From Glaciozyma antarctica PI12 (taxonomy: Eukaryota; Basidiomycota; Microbotryomycetes; Kriegeriales; Camptobasidiaceae), in the NCBI GenBank assembly GCA_002917775.1, contig KZ627150.1, forward strand, positions 1,083,693-1,147,477: 63,785 nucleotides of DNA, in the 5' to 3' direction. The notes beneath the pieces are model-generated. The model was not told the DNA's origin, made no database searches, and saw only the letters and a program-made list of their open reading frames with translations. The position numbers were made by a program, and so were the translations under genes. Shown here piece after piece: positions 23,735-34,774 of the stretch; within the stretch, counting starts at the first letter, position 1, and the number at the start of each line of letters is the position of its first letter.

Positions 23735-25823
23735 ATGTCCTTCCTATCAGCCTCTCCTGTTCCCTGCTACGTCGATGGAAAGGCGTTCATCGGCAGCAAC
23801 ACCTACGACGTCGCCGACCCCCATTCTCCTGACAAGGTCATCCACACCGTCTCCTCCGTCTCCTCAGAGGACGTGTCCCAGGTGATTGCAGCTGCCGCGA
23901 AGGCCTTCCCCGCCTGGAAAGCTGTGAGTTGCGCGCGTCCGTTTCGAGGAGGAGGAGGAAGCGGGAGGAAGAGGAGGACGCAAGCTGATCCGTCCGTCGC
24001 TCGCAGACCTCTGTCCTTGAGCGCCGCAACATCTTCCTCAAGGCCGCCGCACTCCTCCGCGAGCGCACGGCCGAGTACGCCGCCATCGAGTTCACCGAGA
24101 CGACGTCCTCGCAAGGCTGGGCTGGCTTCGAGATGACTCTCGCGGCGGATTCTCTGGAGGAGACGGCCGCAGCTGCCACGATGGCTCTGCGAGGAGATAT
24201 CGCTACGACCGAGTCGAACCAGCGCGCGTACGTTGAGCGTTGCCCCTACGGAGTCGTCTTTGGCATGGTGCGTGGGCCGTTACCCCGCATGGTTAGTTGG
24301 GGTTGCTAATCTCCGCCCCTCGCAGGCCCCTTGGAACGCTCCCGTCACGTTGGGACAGCGCGCGTGCACCCAGCCCATCATGGCTGGAAACACCTGCATT
24401 CTCAAGGTACCTTTCCTCCGACGCCTCTCGCAGCAAAGCTAACTTGGAGTGCAGACCTCGGAAATGTCTCCCAAGGTGCGCTTTTCGTAGCTCAGCTCAG
24501 GACCTAGCTAACGACCTGCTCGCGTTTAGACCCATATGTTTATCGCTCAGATCTTTGCCGACGCTGGACTCCCTGCTGGCGTCCTCAACATCATTCACGT
24601 CGCTCCTCAGGACGCCGCGGTGGTTCGTCTCGCCCTCCTCCTTCCCTCCCGGGTCGCGCTCACGCCGCTCTCCTCCAGATTGTCGAACAGATCATTGCCC
24701 ACCCTGCTGTTGGCAAGGTCAAGTACGCTTTTCGCATCTTTCCTGAAAGCAATCGCTGATCCTCTCAACGCAGCTTTACTGGTTCCACGCGCGTCGGGGC
24801 AATCGTCGCCGCCTCTTGCGGACGCCACCTCAAGCCTGTTGTCCTTGGTGCGTCCTATCCAGCCCTCCGGTGTTCACGTCGACTAATACGATTGAATCAC
24901 AGAGCTCGGAGGCAAGGCCCCCGCCGTTGTCTGCGCTGACGCAGACCTCAAGTTTGCGACGTCGGGAGTCATGTTCGGAGCCTGGTTCCACTCGGGCCAG
25001 TACGTCCTCTCTCTCATCTCTCCATACTGCCGCTAATCTCCTCAAAAACAGGATCTGCATGGCGTCTCAAACCGCCATCGTTCACGAATCGATTGCCGAG
25101 GAGTTCCTCGCCCTCATCAAAGCTCACTCTCCCAACGTCGCCGCCTCCGCCACCTCCGAGACGGACGGAGCCTGCCTTCGCGGATTGTTTACCCGAGACG
25201 AGCGCCAACAGGGTGCGTGAGATCGTCGCCGACGCGCTGGCGAAGGGAGCCAAGGTCGCTGCTGGGTCAGCGGACGTCAAGGGCAACGTCGTTCAGCCTC
25301 TCCTGCTCAGCGGCGTCACGAGCGACATGAGGATTTACAAGGAGGAGATGTTTGCGCCCGTCTTCAGCATGCTCACTTGTGCGTCCGTGCTCGCTTTTCT
25401 CGCAGACGGAGCTAACGGGTCTCGTTCATCGCGCAGACAAGACCGAGGAGGAGGCCATCTTCATCGCCAACGACCACGATTACGGACTTGCCGCTGCGGT
25501 CTGGACTCAGGATACCGCAGCTGGTTACCGCATCGCTCGCGGCATCAACGCCGGCATGGTCCACATGTCCGTCCCGCTCTCCCTCGCTCCAACAACCTCT
25601 CGCTGACGAGATTTTGCAGCAACGGCGCGACGGTCCACGATTCGGCTCAGATGCCTCACGGTGGATGGAAGCACAGTGGATTCGGAAGGTTCAACGGATT
25701 CGAGGGCATCAGGTGCGTTCGTTTCGTGGCTGCGACTTTGCGCCGGAGCTGATTCGTGCGAGCAGGGAGTTCACCCAGACCAAAGTCATCACCATTAACG
25801 ATCCTTACCCTTTCTCTATCTAA
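23735..25823 (+). CDS. NAD(P)-dependent aldehyde dehydrogenase
   Basis: The enzyme oxidises aldehydes to acids; the sequence resembles the salicylaldehyde/vanillin dehydrogenase branch, but the substrate is inference. Twelve exons fit: 23735-23923, 24007-24267, 24326-24406, 24455-24475, 24530-24622, 24679-24722, 24774-24847, 24903-24999, 25052-25378, 25437-25566, 25620-25712, 25766-25823. Visible motifs are APWNAPVTL (cofactor site), NFTGSTRVG, ELGGK with the general-base Glu, HSGQIC with the nucleophilic Cys, and HINGATV...MPHGGWKHSGFGR near the end. Exon lengths sum to one base too many, matching a CCC at 25192-25194 where CC would restore LRGLFTETSANR; the protein would then be 488 aa, the family norm. 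Exon 4 is a 21-nt microexon (TSEMSPK). Its 5' end is 357 bp from that of the divergent FMO, so shared control is possible. Confidence 0.92.
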
Positions 25824-26709
25824 GTACCTACCGCACTGGAATATGGAATGTATTGTCGAGATCTCGTATCGACGTTCGCAAACTCGGCTCGGCAGTTCAT
25901 CGTCGCTTCTGCGCTTTTACTTGCGCCGCGTTCCCTCGTCGGCTCGAGCTCTTCAGAACTGCTTTTCCCCCTCTCCGAGCTTGTCCTTACGGACCCCTCC
26001 CTTATCACGGAGACTGCCACGCGGGGAGGGCCAGCGTGTCGGGGTTTGGGATCGGGGACACGCGAGGTGAGCTCGCAGTGGAGCTGGTGAGGGAGGAGAG
26101 AGTGTGGAAAACGTCAGAGAGGGAGGATATATAACTACTTTGAAAGAGAGGGTGGGCTGGTTGTGCGTTATTGAGGTACACCGTCGCAAGCAGGGCGAGG
26201 TTGCCCTTCGCAATGGATTTTTTCGCTTGTCGACTTCAGCGAGGATGCCAAAGCGATTGAGAATATCGATACTGGCAACAGGTCTGTCCTCGGACGCCGA
26301 ACGATGTGGGAGATCGCAGGGGAAGTAAGCTGCGATGCAGGTGCGAGAGGAGCTGATTCGGTAGCGAGGTTGGTAGCGGAGCTCACAAGAGCTCCACCTC
26401 CTTTCAGAGGACTTCCCTTCCAAGCTCATAAACCTAAACCTGAAATCTGGGGGTGCATCTCACTGCCAAAAGGACCAATTCAAGACCGCCACCGATAATG
26501 GGACTTCGCTGCCGAAAAATCGACCGTCCGATTTATCGGCTTTTTTTGAGCCATCTCACACCGATGAAAGCCGATTTATCGGTCCCAGTTCCGACTGACT
26601 TTTTGTGGAGATCTTTAAGGTTGAGGTTTTCGTGGAAGAAGAAAACTCTGCAACGACGTCGAGTCGGTGAGACGAAGTGCTCCTTCCTCCCAACCAAACT
26701 CTCGTCGGC
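25824..26709. other. Intergenic region containing a palindromic motif pair
   Basis: Between the aldehyde dehydrogenase stop and the start of the next plus-strand gene. No coding sequence was recognised. The part near the downstream gene carries two copies of a 12-base inverted repeat, listed separately. Confidence 0.4.
26528..26582 (+). promoter_or_regulatory. Paired palindromes CCGATTTATCGG
   Basis: CCGATTTATCGG occurs at 26528-26539 and again, identically, at 26571-26582, 43 bases apart start to start. Each is an inverted repeat (CCGAT...ATCGG, 2-base spacer). They lie 128-182 bases upstream of the ATG at 26710. A partial relative (CCGATAATGGG) is at about 26493. Spacing close to four helical turns suits a dimeric regulator. 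The regulator is unknown. Confidence 0.45.
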
Positions 26710-27997
26710 ATGTCGCGCTTTGATCCTCCGCCTCACGAACCACGTCCACAGGAGTCCAGTAGCACCCAAGCTCTCACCCAGTCAACCCACAGCAAGGCGA
26801 GCCACAGCAGCGATACCGAAGCAGTCCCCTCCTCCCTCCCCAGCGAAGTCATCGCCAAAGCCCGCCCCAACCTCTCCCCCGAAGCCTTCTGGAAGCTCTT
26901 CGAATGCACCATTGCTTCCCTCATCGACAACCTCCCTCTCGACCAAGCCAGGAGCCTTTGCTCGGCGTTCGCGGAGCCGACGGCGCGCAAGGAGGCTCAG
27001 ATTAGGTCGGCTGCGCGGGTCGCGTACGAAGAGCACGCGAGGGAGTTTGAAACGCGGCTGAAGGATCTTAAGCTGGAGGTCAGGAGGGACTCCAAGTGCG
27101 AGTCGCTGGTGCGTTCGTTCCCTCGCGCAGTGACCGTCGCCGGGCGCGTGGTGGAGGTCGCTGACGGTCCGTACAGCTCTCGTTGATGAACGTCCTGGAG
27201 GAAGTGGTGACGAACTTCATAGTCCTGCTGTTCGACATCGCTATCGTGCAGGGGGAGGAGCTCGCGCTGGTCCACAAGAGCCTCATCTTGGTCGACAAGA
27301 TGGTTTCGGAGCTGCACGACTGTGGATCGGCGTGAGTCCTCCGCGCGCGAAGCCAGATTAGCGTGCTGAAGGACTATTCTCTCGCAGTTATCCGTTCGAA
27401 GACGAAAGGTGCAGCTGGGCTCCCCTACCTCGAGCGAGGCTTCAAGCTCGCGAGGAGGAGGATCGAATACGAGATGGAGAAGGTCTTCCCGGAGCTCGCC
27501 GGCGCGTACTCGATCCTCCAGGAGAAGATTGATGAAGGATTGCCGACGACGGAGCCCGAGGACGTCCTTTCGAAGGAGGGCGGGGCTTGGGACGATGCGC
27601 TGGAGGACCTGGTCGCCTGCGCTGTTGAGAGGATCGAGGAGTACTACGACGACGAGGAGACGGACAGCGACGAGGAGAGGGGAGGACCCCCTGACTTGGC
27701 GGGACCGCTCGAGGCGTGGGCGGCAGTGCTCGGGAGCTGGCCTGATCAGCAGGAGGTGAGGGCGATTGCTGGAGATCTCGATTCGCCGTTCTTGACGATG
27801 GACGGAGTGGCGGACAGGCTTGCGGCCAGGTTCGTGCTGGAGGTTGAAGTGGTCGAGCGGAGCTGACGAGGGCTTGCAGGTGCAGCTGGGAGTGGGATCA
27901 CTCTGACAAGAACGAGTTCATCTCCGACGGGATCCTGGCGCTTTATTCGGAGTTGGTGGGATGGTGCGAGGTCGGAGAGGTTGTGGTGGAAGCTTGA
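26710..27997 (+). CDS. Uncharacterised acidic helical protein
   Basis: The ATG at 26710 (MSRFDPPPHEPRPQESSS) follows the paired palindromes. Exons are 26710-27108, 27177-27331, a third ending at 27829, and 27880-27997. With a 30-nt intron (27332-27361) all exons join in one frame of 379 aa; with a more usual intron ending at 27387 the frame breaks by one base. After a disordered N-terminus come helical segments (EAFWKLFECTIASLIDNLPL, then LMNVLEEVVTNFIVLLFDI), a basic stretch and a strongly acidic region (YYDDEETDSDEERG). I see no known domain, signal peptide or sure membrane helix. It converges on pyruvate kinase, with 190 bp between the stops. Confidence 0.6.
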
Positions 27998-28187
27998 GGG
28001 TGCCTGAATGTCGCAACGATGGCTTGAGACTCGCTTGATCAGTTCGCCGAGTCGTCGACGAGAGGATGGGAGGAATCGGGAGCCACGAGAGTGACAAAGC
28101 AGAGTGGCCGACGTTTCGAAAGCATGAACGAGGACGCCTCTATTGCTCCTCTGCACAAAAACACAACACAGAATACCCCACGAGTGA

Positions 28188-30617
28188 TTATCTCTCGACA
28201 GGCTTGAGGACCAGCCCACTGTCGGCGGTGGGAACGCTGAGGACACGCATCTACCGTCCCGCAACTAGATTAGCCAAGCTCGCGCGCCGAAAGTAAGGAA
28301 AGCGACGCACGGTGTTGGTGGATCCTCCTCCAGAGCGCCATCCCTGAATCGCGACGATGGTGTCGCCCTTCTTGAGGATGCCGAGCTCGAGTCCGCGCGA
28401 GAGTCCATAGCGGATACGGTTATCAATCTGCAAGTCGCTCGGTCAGTACCTCGCAGCGGAGAGGAAGCGAGAGAGCGAGAACGCACATCGATTTGCCATC
28501 CCTCGTCCGACTCGGGGCGGGGCTGGTCGTAGAACATGGGGTAGCAGCCTCGGTTCAAGTGGATCTGGCGAGCCGTCTGCTCGTTCCTCGTGACTGCGGT
28601 ACGCGCGTCAGCTCCGCTCCTTTGCGCGAAAGGAGAACGCAAGACGCACTGGTGATGACGGGGCAAGGAGGGCGGTACTTGGAGACGAGGCGCGCGGTGT
28701 TACCGCTGGTGGACATGACGAGGATCGCACCGGCGTTCTGCTCGAGAGCGGCGGCGACGGCGGAGATGGCGACCGTCTCGGAGGTGGAAGTGGGGCGGGA
28801 GACGAGCGCGCGGAGCTCGTTGAAAAGGGGAGGGTAGCAGATGGCCGACTCGGCGAGGTAGCAGGTCTCAGCCATCATCTCGACTGTCAAGAGGCATGGA
28901 AACGTCAGCGAGAGTTCCAGAGCGAGACACGGAAGAACGCACCAGCTGCGATGGGGTAAACACCCTTGGCGGTCTCTCCAGAAAGCATGACGCAGTCGGC
29001 TCCATCGAGGACGGCGTTGGCGACGTCTGAGACTTCAGCACGAGTGGGGCGGGGGTTGTACTGCAAAAGCGAGGTGGAGGTCAGTCCTGGCTCAAGGGAA
29101 TCGAGAAAGCGAACGCACAGTCATGGACTCGAGCATTTGGGTGGCGCAGATGCAAGGCTTGCCAGCAAGGTTGCACTTGGCGATCATCATCTTCTGCGCC
29201 ATGAAGACCTGACTGGCGGGGATCTCGATACCAAGGTCGCCGCGAGCGACCATGACTCCATCCGTCTCGCGAAGGATCTCGTCAAAGTTGGCGACTCCCT
29301 GGAGGTTCTCAATCTTCGCGATGATTTTGATGTTCTTGCCGTCGGGGCCGAGGTGCGCGCGGATGTCCTTGATGTCCTGTCCGCGACGGATAAAGGACGC
29401 GAAGATCATGTCGACGCCGTTCTTGACTCCGAAGGTGAGGTCGTCCTTGTCCTTCTGGGAGATGGCGGGGAGGTCGACGTCGGTTCCGGGGAGGTTGACA
29501 CCCTTCTTGGAGGAGAGGGTACCGGCGTTGATGGCCTCGACCTCGAGAGTGGTGCCGTTGATCGCGAGGACGTTGAAGGAGAGAACTCCGTCGTCGACGT
29601 AGATGGGGTTGCCGACCTTGATCGCGCTAGGGAGGTTGGTGTAGTCGACGTACATGACCTTGTCGTCGCAGGCGTCGAAGTACTTGGGGTCAACGCTGAT
29701 CTGCATGCGGTGACCGGCAGGGATCTTGATCTGCGAGAGGGACGGAGGTCAGCTTGGGGGAGGTGTGAAGGCTCGAGGAGGGCGTACGTCGACGTCGTTG
29801 ACCATGTTTCCGGTACGGATCTCGGGTCCCTTCTGCAGAGGGGAAGATACATCAGCTCGTGGCCCTTTGCTCGGGTGCAGCAGCTCTCAACGTACGGTGT
29901 CGAGAGCGATAGCGAGGGGGCGGCCATCCGCCTCTGCAAAACGCACAGAGCTTGGTCAGCTCTCCCTCCTTGCTCCAGCGTATACACACAACGTACCGGA
30001 AGCAGCAGCGCGCGTGTTGTCGATGACCGACTGGTGGTACTCGTGAGATCCATGGGAGAAGTTCATGCGGACTGCGAAAAGGCGGCGCTCGTCAGCTGGG
30101 GGTCCTCCTGCCTCCATCTAAAGCGCCTAGGACGCACCGACGTTCACTCCAGCCTTGCGAAGCTGCTGGATCATGTCGGCGCTGTTGGTCTTGGGTCCTG
30201 GAAAGAGAGAACGCGGCCGAGTGGGTCAGCTGGGGCTCTTCCATCAAGCGAGATCGCGGCGCTGCAAGCTCACCAATGGTGGCAATGATAGAGGTCTGTA
30301 CAAAGGCGCATGATCAGCTCCCATCCTTCCTAGATCGCGTCGCCGCTGCCGCCAGCCCCCTCACGACGCCGAACGCACCTTGCGCAAGAACTTGGCGTTG
30401 AGCGTGTTCTCAACCTTGGGGGGGATGGCGAGGGTGGTGAGCCATTCAAGTTGGGAGGAGACCTGCGTTGGGAGACGGCGCGATTGGGTTAAGGGGTTGG
30501 TTGGGGAAGAGGGGAGCAAGGAACGTGGAGCGAGGGTGATAAGGCGCGGGGTGAGATCAGCGTGGCTCTTGAGCTCAAACGAGCAGGAGACGAGCTTACA
30601 CCGTCAGTGTTGAGCAT
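28188..30617 (-). CDS. PYK1: Pyruvate kinase
   Basis: Last step of glycolysis in the cytosol: phosphoenolpyruvate plus ADP gives pyruvate and ATP. Thirteen exons fit exactly (30600-30617, 30379-30462, 30274-30295, 30138-30197, 29997-30071, 29896-29933, 29788-29832, 29119-29730, 28943-29060, 28650-28883, 28487-28593, 28311-28427, 28188-28250), giving 530 aa. Motifs in order: [96 protein letters not shown] and the C-terminal [16 protein letters not shown]. The catalytic lysine and metal-binding residues are present. Short exons are packed in the 5' half (18, 22, 38 and 45 nt). Part of exon 2 and intron 1 recurs at 36530-36651. Confidence 0.97.
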
Positions 30618-31268
30618 GGCTGTAGGATTGATTAGAGTCTAGGAGAGGGAGGAGAGGAGGAAGGAGACGAGCGAGCAGACTTCTCCCGCTGAGCCAAAGT
30701 TGGGCACATCGATCTCGGCGGACTTCGACTCGTCCGCTAGACAGGCGTTGTTGGGGCGCTCCTTCTTCTCTGTGTGCGCCTTTCGTGACGTGAATCACTG
30801 CTGGTGTACCCCTTGGAAGATTGAGCCTGCTCCGCCTTCCCTGCGGTCCTTTGTCGCCGTCATCTGCTCTCATCTTCGCTGCTCCCCAAGAGTCCGGCCC
30901 GGATCTCGCTCAGCGCGTACCTCACTGCTTCGTCGAGTCTTTTGACAGGATAATTATGTGAGGAATCTCCGGCTGCACACTTTTCCGCAGGCTCACCGGA
31001 GGGCGTCAAGCAATCCCACATTCCGACGAGTCTCTTCTTGCCAGACCTCGCTCTTCGCTTGGAAGGCGACTGCTTCTGACTTGTTCAGCTATCTGAACAC
31101 CGCTGCAATTCACGAGTCACGAATTATCGAGAACAGCCTTGGGTCGAGCGAGATCCTCCCTCACCGCGCTATCCAAGCCAAATCTCTCCCCTTCGCAGCA
31201 ACTTCGCACATTCCGCACGACGAACGACGACTCATTACGCGCCAAATAAAACCCAGCCACTCCGACCA
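30618..31268. other. Promoter region of pyruvate kinase
   Basis: Between the pyruvate kinase start (minus) and the 3' end of the next minus-strand gene. No gene recognised. A possible 5' UTR intron acceptor (CCTACAG) lies directly before the ATG. An AT-richer stretch (GGATAATTATGTG) is at about 30949. Confidence 0.35.
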
Positions 31269-32276
31269 TCAACCCATATACCCTGTCCTGCCATCCAGCT
31301 CCTCCGCCGCTCCACCTGCGTCACATCTACCACTCGCCTCCCGTTTCTCCGCCCACTGCTCCCTCCCCATCCCACTCCCCACCCTCGTCGTCCCACCATT
31401 CGCACTCCAACCTCCTTCCACTTCCCACTTCTTCGCCTCTCCCCCCAACTCACTCGCGAAACTCGACTCGTCCCCCTCATTCCCGTCCATCTCTGACGTC
31501 TCCGCCTTCCCCTCGCTCTCCGCCAATAACCTCGCCAATTCGTCCGGCGGGATCCCATGCCGATCTTGAAGCTGTCGCGCGAGGGTACAGATTTGTGACC
31601 GGAGAGAGGAGATTTCGGTGGCGACGGAGGAGGGGCAAATGGATGGGTAGGGGGGGGAGGATCTTGGGAGGTCGAGGCGTTCTGCGATAGGAAGGTTAGC
31701 GGAGAGTGGCTTGATTCAAAGAAGGAGGGAGAGGGAGACGAACTCGGGGAAGGAGGAGGGTGCCCATTCGCAAGCTTCTTTTCGGAGGAGGCATTGGTTG
31801 CCGTTGAGAGAGCGGTCGCACCTGAGGAGAAGGCAGTTCTACACTCCTTTTGTCGACAAACTGAGTAGCGCACTTAATTTTGCGAGCTCTGGTAAAGCGG
31901 GAGAGGCATCAGCAAACCTGCTCGAGTCATCCTCCCCGCAGAGGGAGAACTCACCGACAGTTATCGCACGAGACAGTCTTACGGTTCCGCTTCCTCTTCT
32001 CCTTCTTCACCACCTTCTCCTCCTCACTAATTTCCTTCGACAGTCCCGCCAACGGTCTCGTCCGCCTCCTCATCGACGCCTCGGGGAGCGACGGCGGTTC
32101 AGAGCGAGAAAGGTCAAAGGGGACTTGAGCGGGGTAGAAGTGTGGCTGATGCTGTGAGAAACGGGTGAGGAGGCATAGATGGGGAAGTAGGAGGGGTCTG
32201 GCGGAGGGTAGGGCGGGTGCGCACTCCGAGAGCGTGGCAGCGAGGGGAGAGGGCGATGTATCGTGTTGAGCGTCAT
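31269..32276 (-). CDS. Fungal zinc-cluster (Zn2Cys6-like) regulator, gene model incomplete
   Basis: The recognisable core is a basic region and half of a GAL4-type zinc cluster, KRNRKTVSCDNCRARKIKC, split by an intron (31889-31954) after CDNC-R. A third exon (31269-31681) encodes a likely dimerisation helix (EISSLRSQICTLARQLQ) and an acidic tail. Such proteins bind CGG-type DNA sites in the nucleus. The second half of the cluster is not found in the same frame: a segment with two Cys (CRQKECR) stands in another frame just after KIKC, near 31860. Another frame change is needed near 32165, between the N-terminal MTLNTIHRPLPSL frame and the one leading to the cluster. Missing bases or misjudged introns could explain both. 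Family assignment rests on the CxxCRxRKIKC half motif alone. Confidence 0.55.
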
Positions 32277-33202
32277 CAAGTCGCGGCACTCTTCTGTAGC
32301 GAAGAGCAAAATCGTTCTACGTCGAGTAGATACGATCAGGAGAGCAGGAGAAAACGTCTGCTCTGTCGAGAAGATGCACATGTCGAAGGGAACCTCAAAC
32401 AGGAGCAGCGACCGGATGAGGAGCCGTGTACGATGTCTCATTCGGGTAAAAGCGGCGCGTCCTTCAAGCTTGAACTGCGGGCACCGATTAAGGAGAGCGG
32501 GGTGCAGCACGTCGTCGTCAGCTGTTCGCACGAAGGAAGCAAGCGCGATCGATGCCTCGTACAAGCCAGGGTCAGCTGAAAGCCAACGTGCTGCCGCCCC
32601 CGTCGTCCTTCCCACTATGCAAAGCCGAAGCCCTCTCGAGGGAATGGAAGGGCCGAGGGAGCGGCGAGGTGAGGTGGCGAGGAGGAGGGCAAGGACGAGT
32701 AGCGAGGAGCTTCGAGGTCCGTGTTGTCGTCCGTGAGCTCCCTCGAGTCGTATTGAAAGCTGATTCCACATGCAAAGAGCAGAGTGGTCGCTTTCAAACG
32801 TCGGAGAGCCGAAGACTCATGCTTTCGGAGAAAGGGGCCGCCGGCGAAGAGGGGGGAGAGGAGGTTGACACAGAGAGCGCCTCGAGCTGGCACCTCGCGC
32901 CCAGACGGATAACAGTCAGTCCAGATGGTGCAAGGCGGTGCGTTAGTCCATACTGGCGTTCGACAGTTGTTGCGGGCGGGAGCAGAGCTGCGAACGGAGG
33001 GGTCAGCCTACCTCGTCGAGGCCTTTGTCCTCTGAGCAACCTGGCACACCTGGTCCTTCGGATCTACACGCGGGACCGCCTCGAGTAAAGCAGAGGACCA
33101 CACGACGAGAGGGAAAGCAGGAGGACAACCTGCGAACGCTCGAGCATCGAGCAAGCGCGTCTCTTCCTCCGCCACGCCGCCGTCCAGGCCCAGCGGCTCG
33201 AA
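32277..33202. other. Divergent intergenic region, no gene recognised
   Basis: Lies between the start of the zinc-cluster gene (minus) and the DLT1-like gene (plus). Open frames on both strands lack domain signals. Probably two promoters and UTRs. Confidence 0.35.
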
Positions 33203-34197
33203 ATGTCCTCCCACCCCTTCCGCCGCACTCCCACAGGAGGGACGACCGTCTTCCCTCGGTACCCTCACGTCGCCGTGCGGCAGCTCGCCTCCCTCGCCTC
33301 GCGCGTCTTCCTCTGCCTCCTCATCCTCCTCATCCTCTCCGCCCTCTTCGCAGCGTTGTACGATGTCTCCCAGCAGCTCATTAACAGCAATCGGTCGAGC
33401 AAGATCGCCGACGTGGCTATCACGTTCGGAACGTACTTTGTCATCGTGCGTCGCGCGCTTCGTTTGGGGAAGGAGGGGAGCTGACACGCTGGACAGGCGG
33501 TAGTGGGGATCTCAATCATTATTTCCAGGACTTTGACGGACCGAGGAGCGGTGGCGTCTATCCCCAAAGCCTACGTCCCAGTGAAGAAGGAGGACGTGCC
33601 CAAGGTGAGCCAGGGTGCAGCTGTTGGAGAGGGAGGGACGCTAACAGGACTTGCGCAGCCTGCTCACGAGCTTATTTCGAACGAGTACGACCGCGCGTCT
33701 GTGATTGCGCACATCTCTCAGCCCGAAGGACGGACGCAGGAGGGTCTGGGGAGACCAGGTGCGTCCTTCCTCCCCCCGCGCCGGCGCCACGGTGTGCGCC
33801 TGTAGTTGTCGCTTACGATTATCCCCATCAGGAACCGAGTCCGAGAACGTTCGTTTCCGCAGCGCAATTCTCTCGACCATCCCCGTTCTCCGTACGCCCT
33901 CCCTCCCCCCGTTCTCCCTCCCCGCTAACCCCTCGCACAGGAACCGTCCTGGCCCCCTTCCACCCTCCCACCCCTCACGCTCCCCGCGCCGCTCCTCTCT
34001 CTCCCCTCGCCCCACTCCTCGTTCTCTCGCCCTCTCCTCTCCCTGAAGCACTCGCGCCGCTGGCAGAGCTGTATGAGCAATACCTCGTGAGAGCCAAGTA
34101 TGGGAAGGAGGAACCAAGGGAGGAGGATTGGGATAATGTGGTCAAGATTGTGGCGGTGTTTGTGGGGGTGTTGGGGGCCGCAGGAGGGAGGGCTTGA
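33203..34197 (+). CDS. DLT1: DLT1-like membrane protein (defect at low temperature)
   Basis: Five exons (33203-33445, 33497-33604, 33659-33758, 33832-33891, 33941-34197) give exactly 255 aa. Two membrane helices lie near the N-terminus (RVFLCLLILLILSALFAAL and an IVAVVGISIII segment across the first junction), followed by the conserved cytosolic motif KAYVPVKKEDVPK, EYDRASVIAHI and FRSAILSTIPVL. This layout is that of the fungal DLT1 family, known in yeast only from a cold-growth phenotype, with unknown biochemistry. The C-terminal helix (LAELYEQYLVRAKYG) matches the family end. The start was chosen as the first ATG before the first helix. It converges with IST3. Confidence 0.85.
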
Positions 34198-34774
34198 TGG
34201 GGTGGGGGCTTTAGCGAGACTTGTTGTTTATCTACGCAGGCTTTGAATGCAAGGACGGATCGGCTGGAGAGTGTGTTGCGAGGTCGTTCTGCGCATTTTA
34301 CGTCTGCTTCAGCTCTTCTATCCTCCCGTTCGGTGGCCTCGCTGCTTCCCCAGAGCCGTCTTTAGCGCTTCCCCGCCGTCGACTTTCGAGCTTTCAGCAT
34401 CGCTCCCGAGGGGTCTCTGCCTCCACCGCCTAAAGCTTGGCGATTCTGCTTGCAAAGGACGACATGGTCGCAGCAGCTGCGAGATTGAGGCGGGCGTCGA
34501 CGCCAATCCAAACCTCGCAGCACGTTCGCACCACGCGACCCGTTCTGCGTCGAGGAACCGCACCAGAAGCTCGAATGTCGCTCAGGGATTTCGCATTCGA
34601 GAGTTAGAAATGCAGTCAAGCCAGCGGGAGAGAAACGGGGAGCCACGGAAGGGAGACGCGACCCGAAGCAGTGAGCGGTTTGATTCGACCAGTCCTTGAG
34701 AGAGAACGGAGATGGAGCAGACTGAACGAAGCAGTTTCCTGTTACCGCACTTCGAGGATCTCGCCCAAATGCAT
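34198..34774. other. Convergent intergenic region, no gene recognised
   Basis: Between the stops of the DLT1-like gene and IST3. It contains 3' UTRs and terminators; no gene recognised. Confidence 0.4.
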
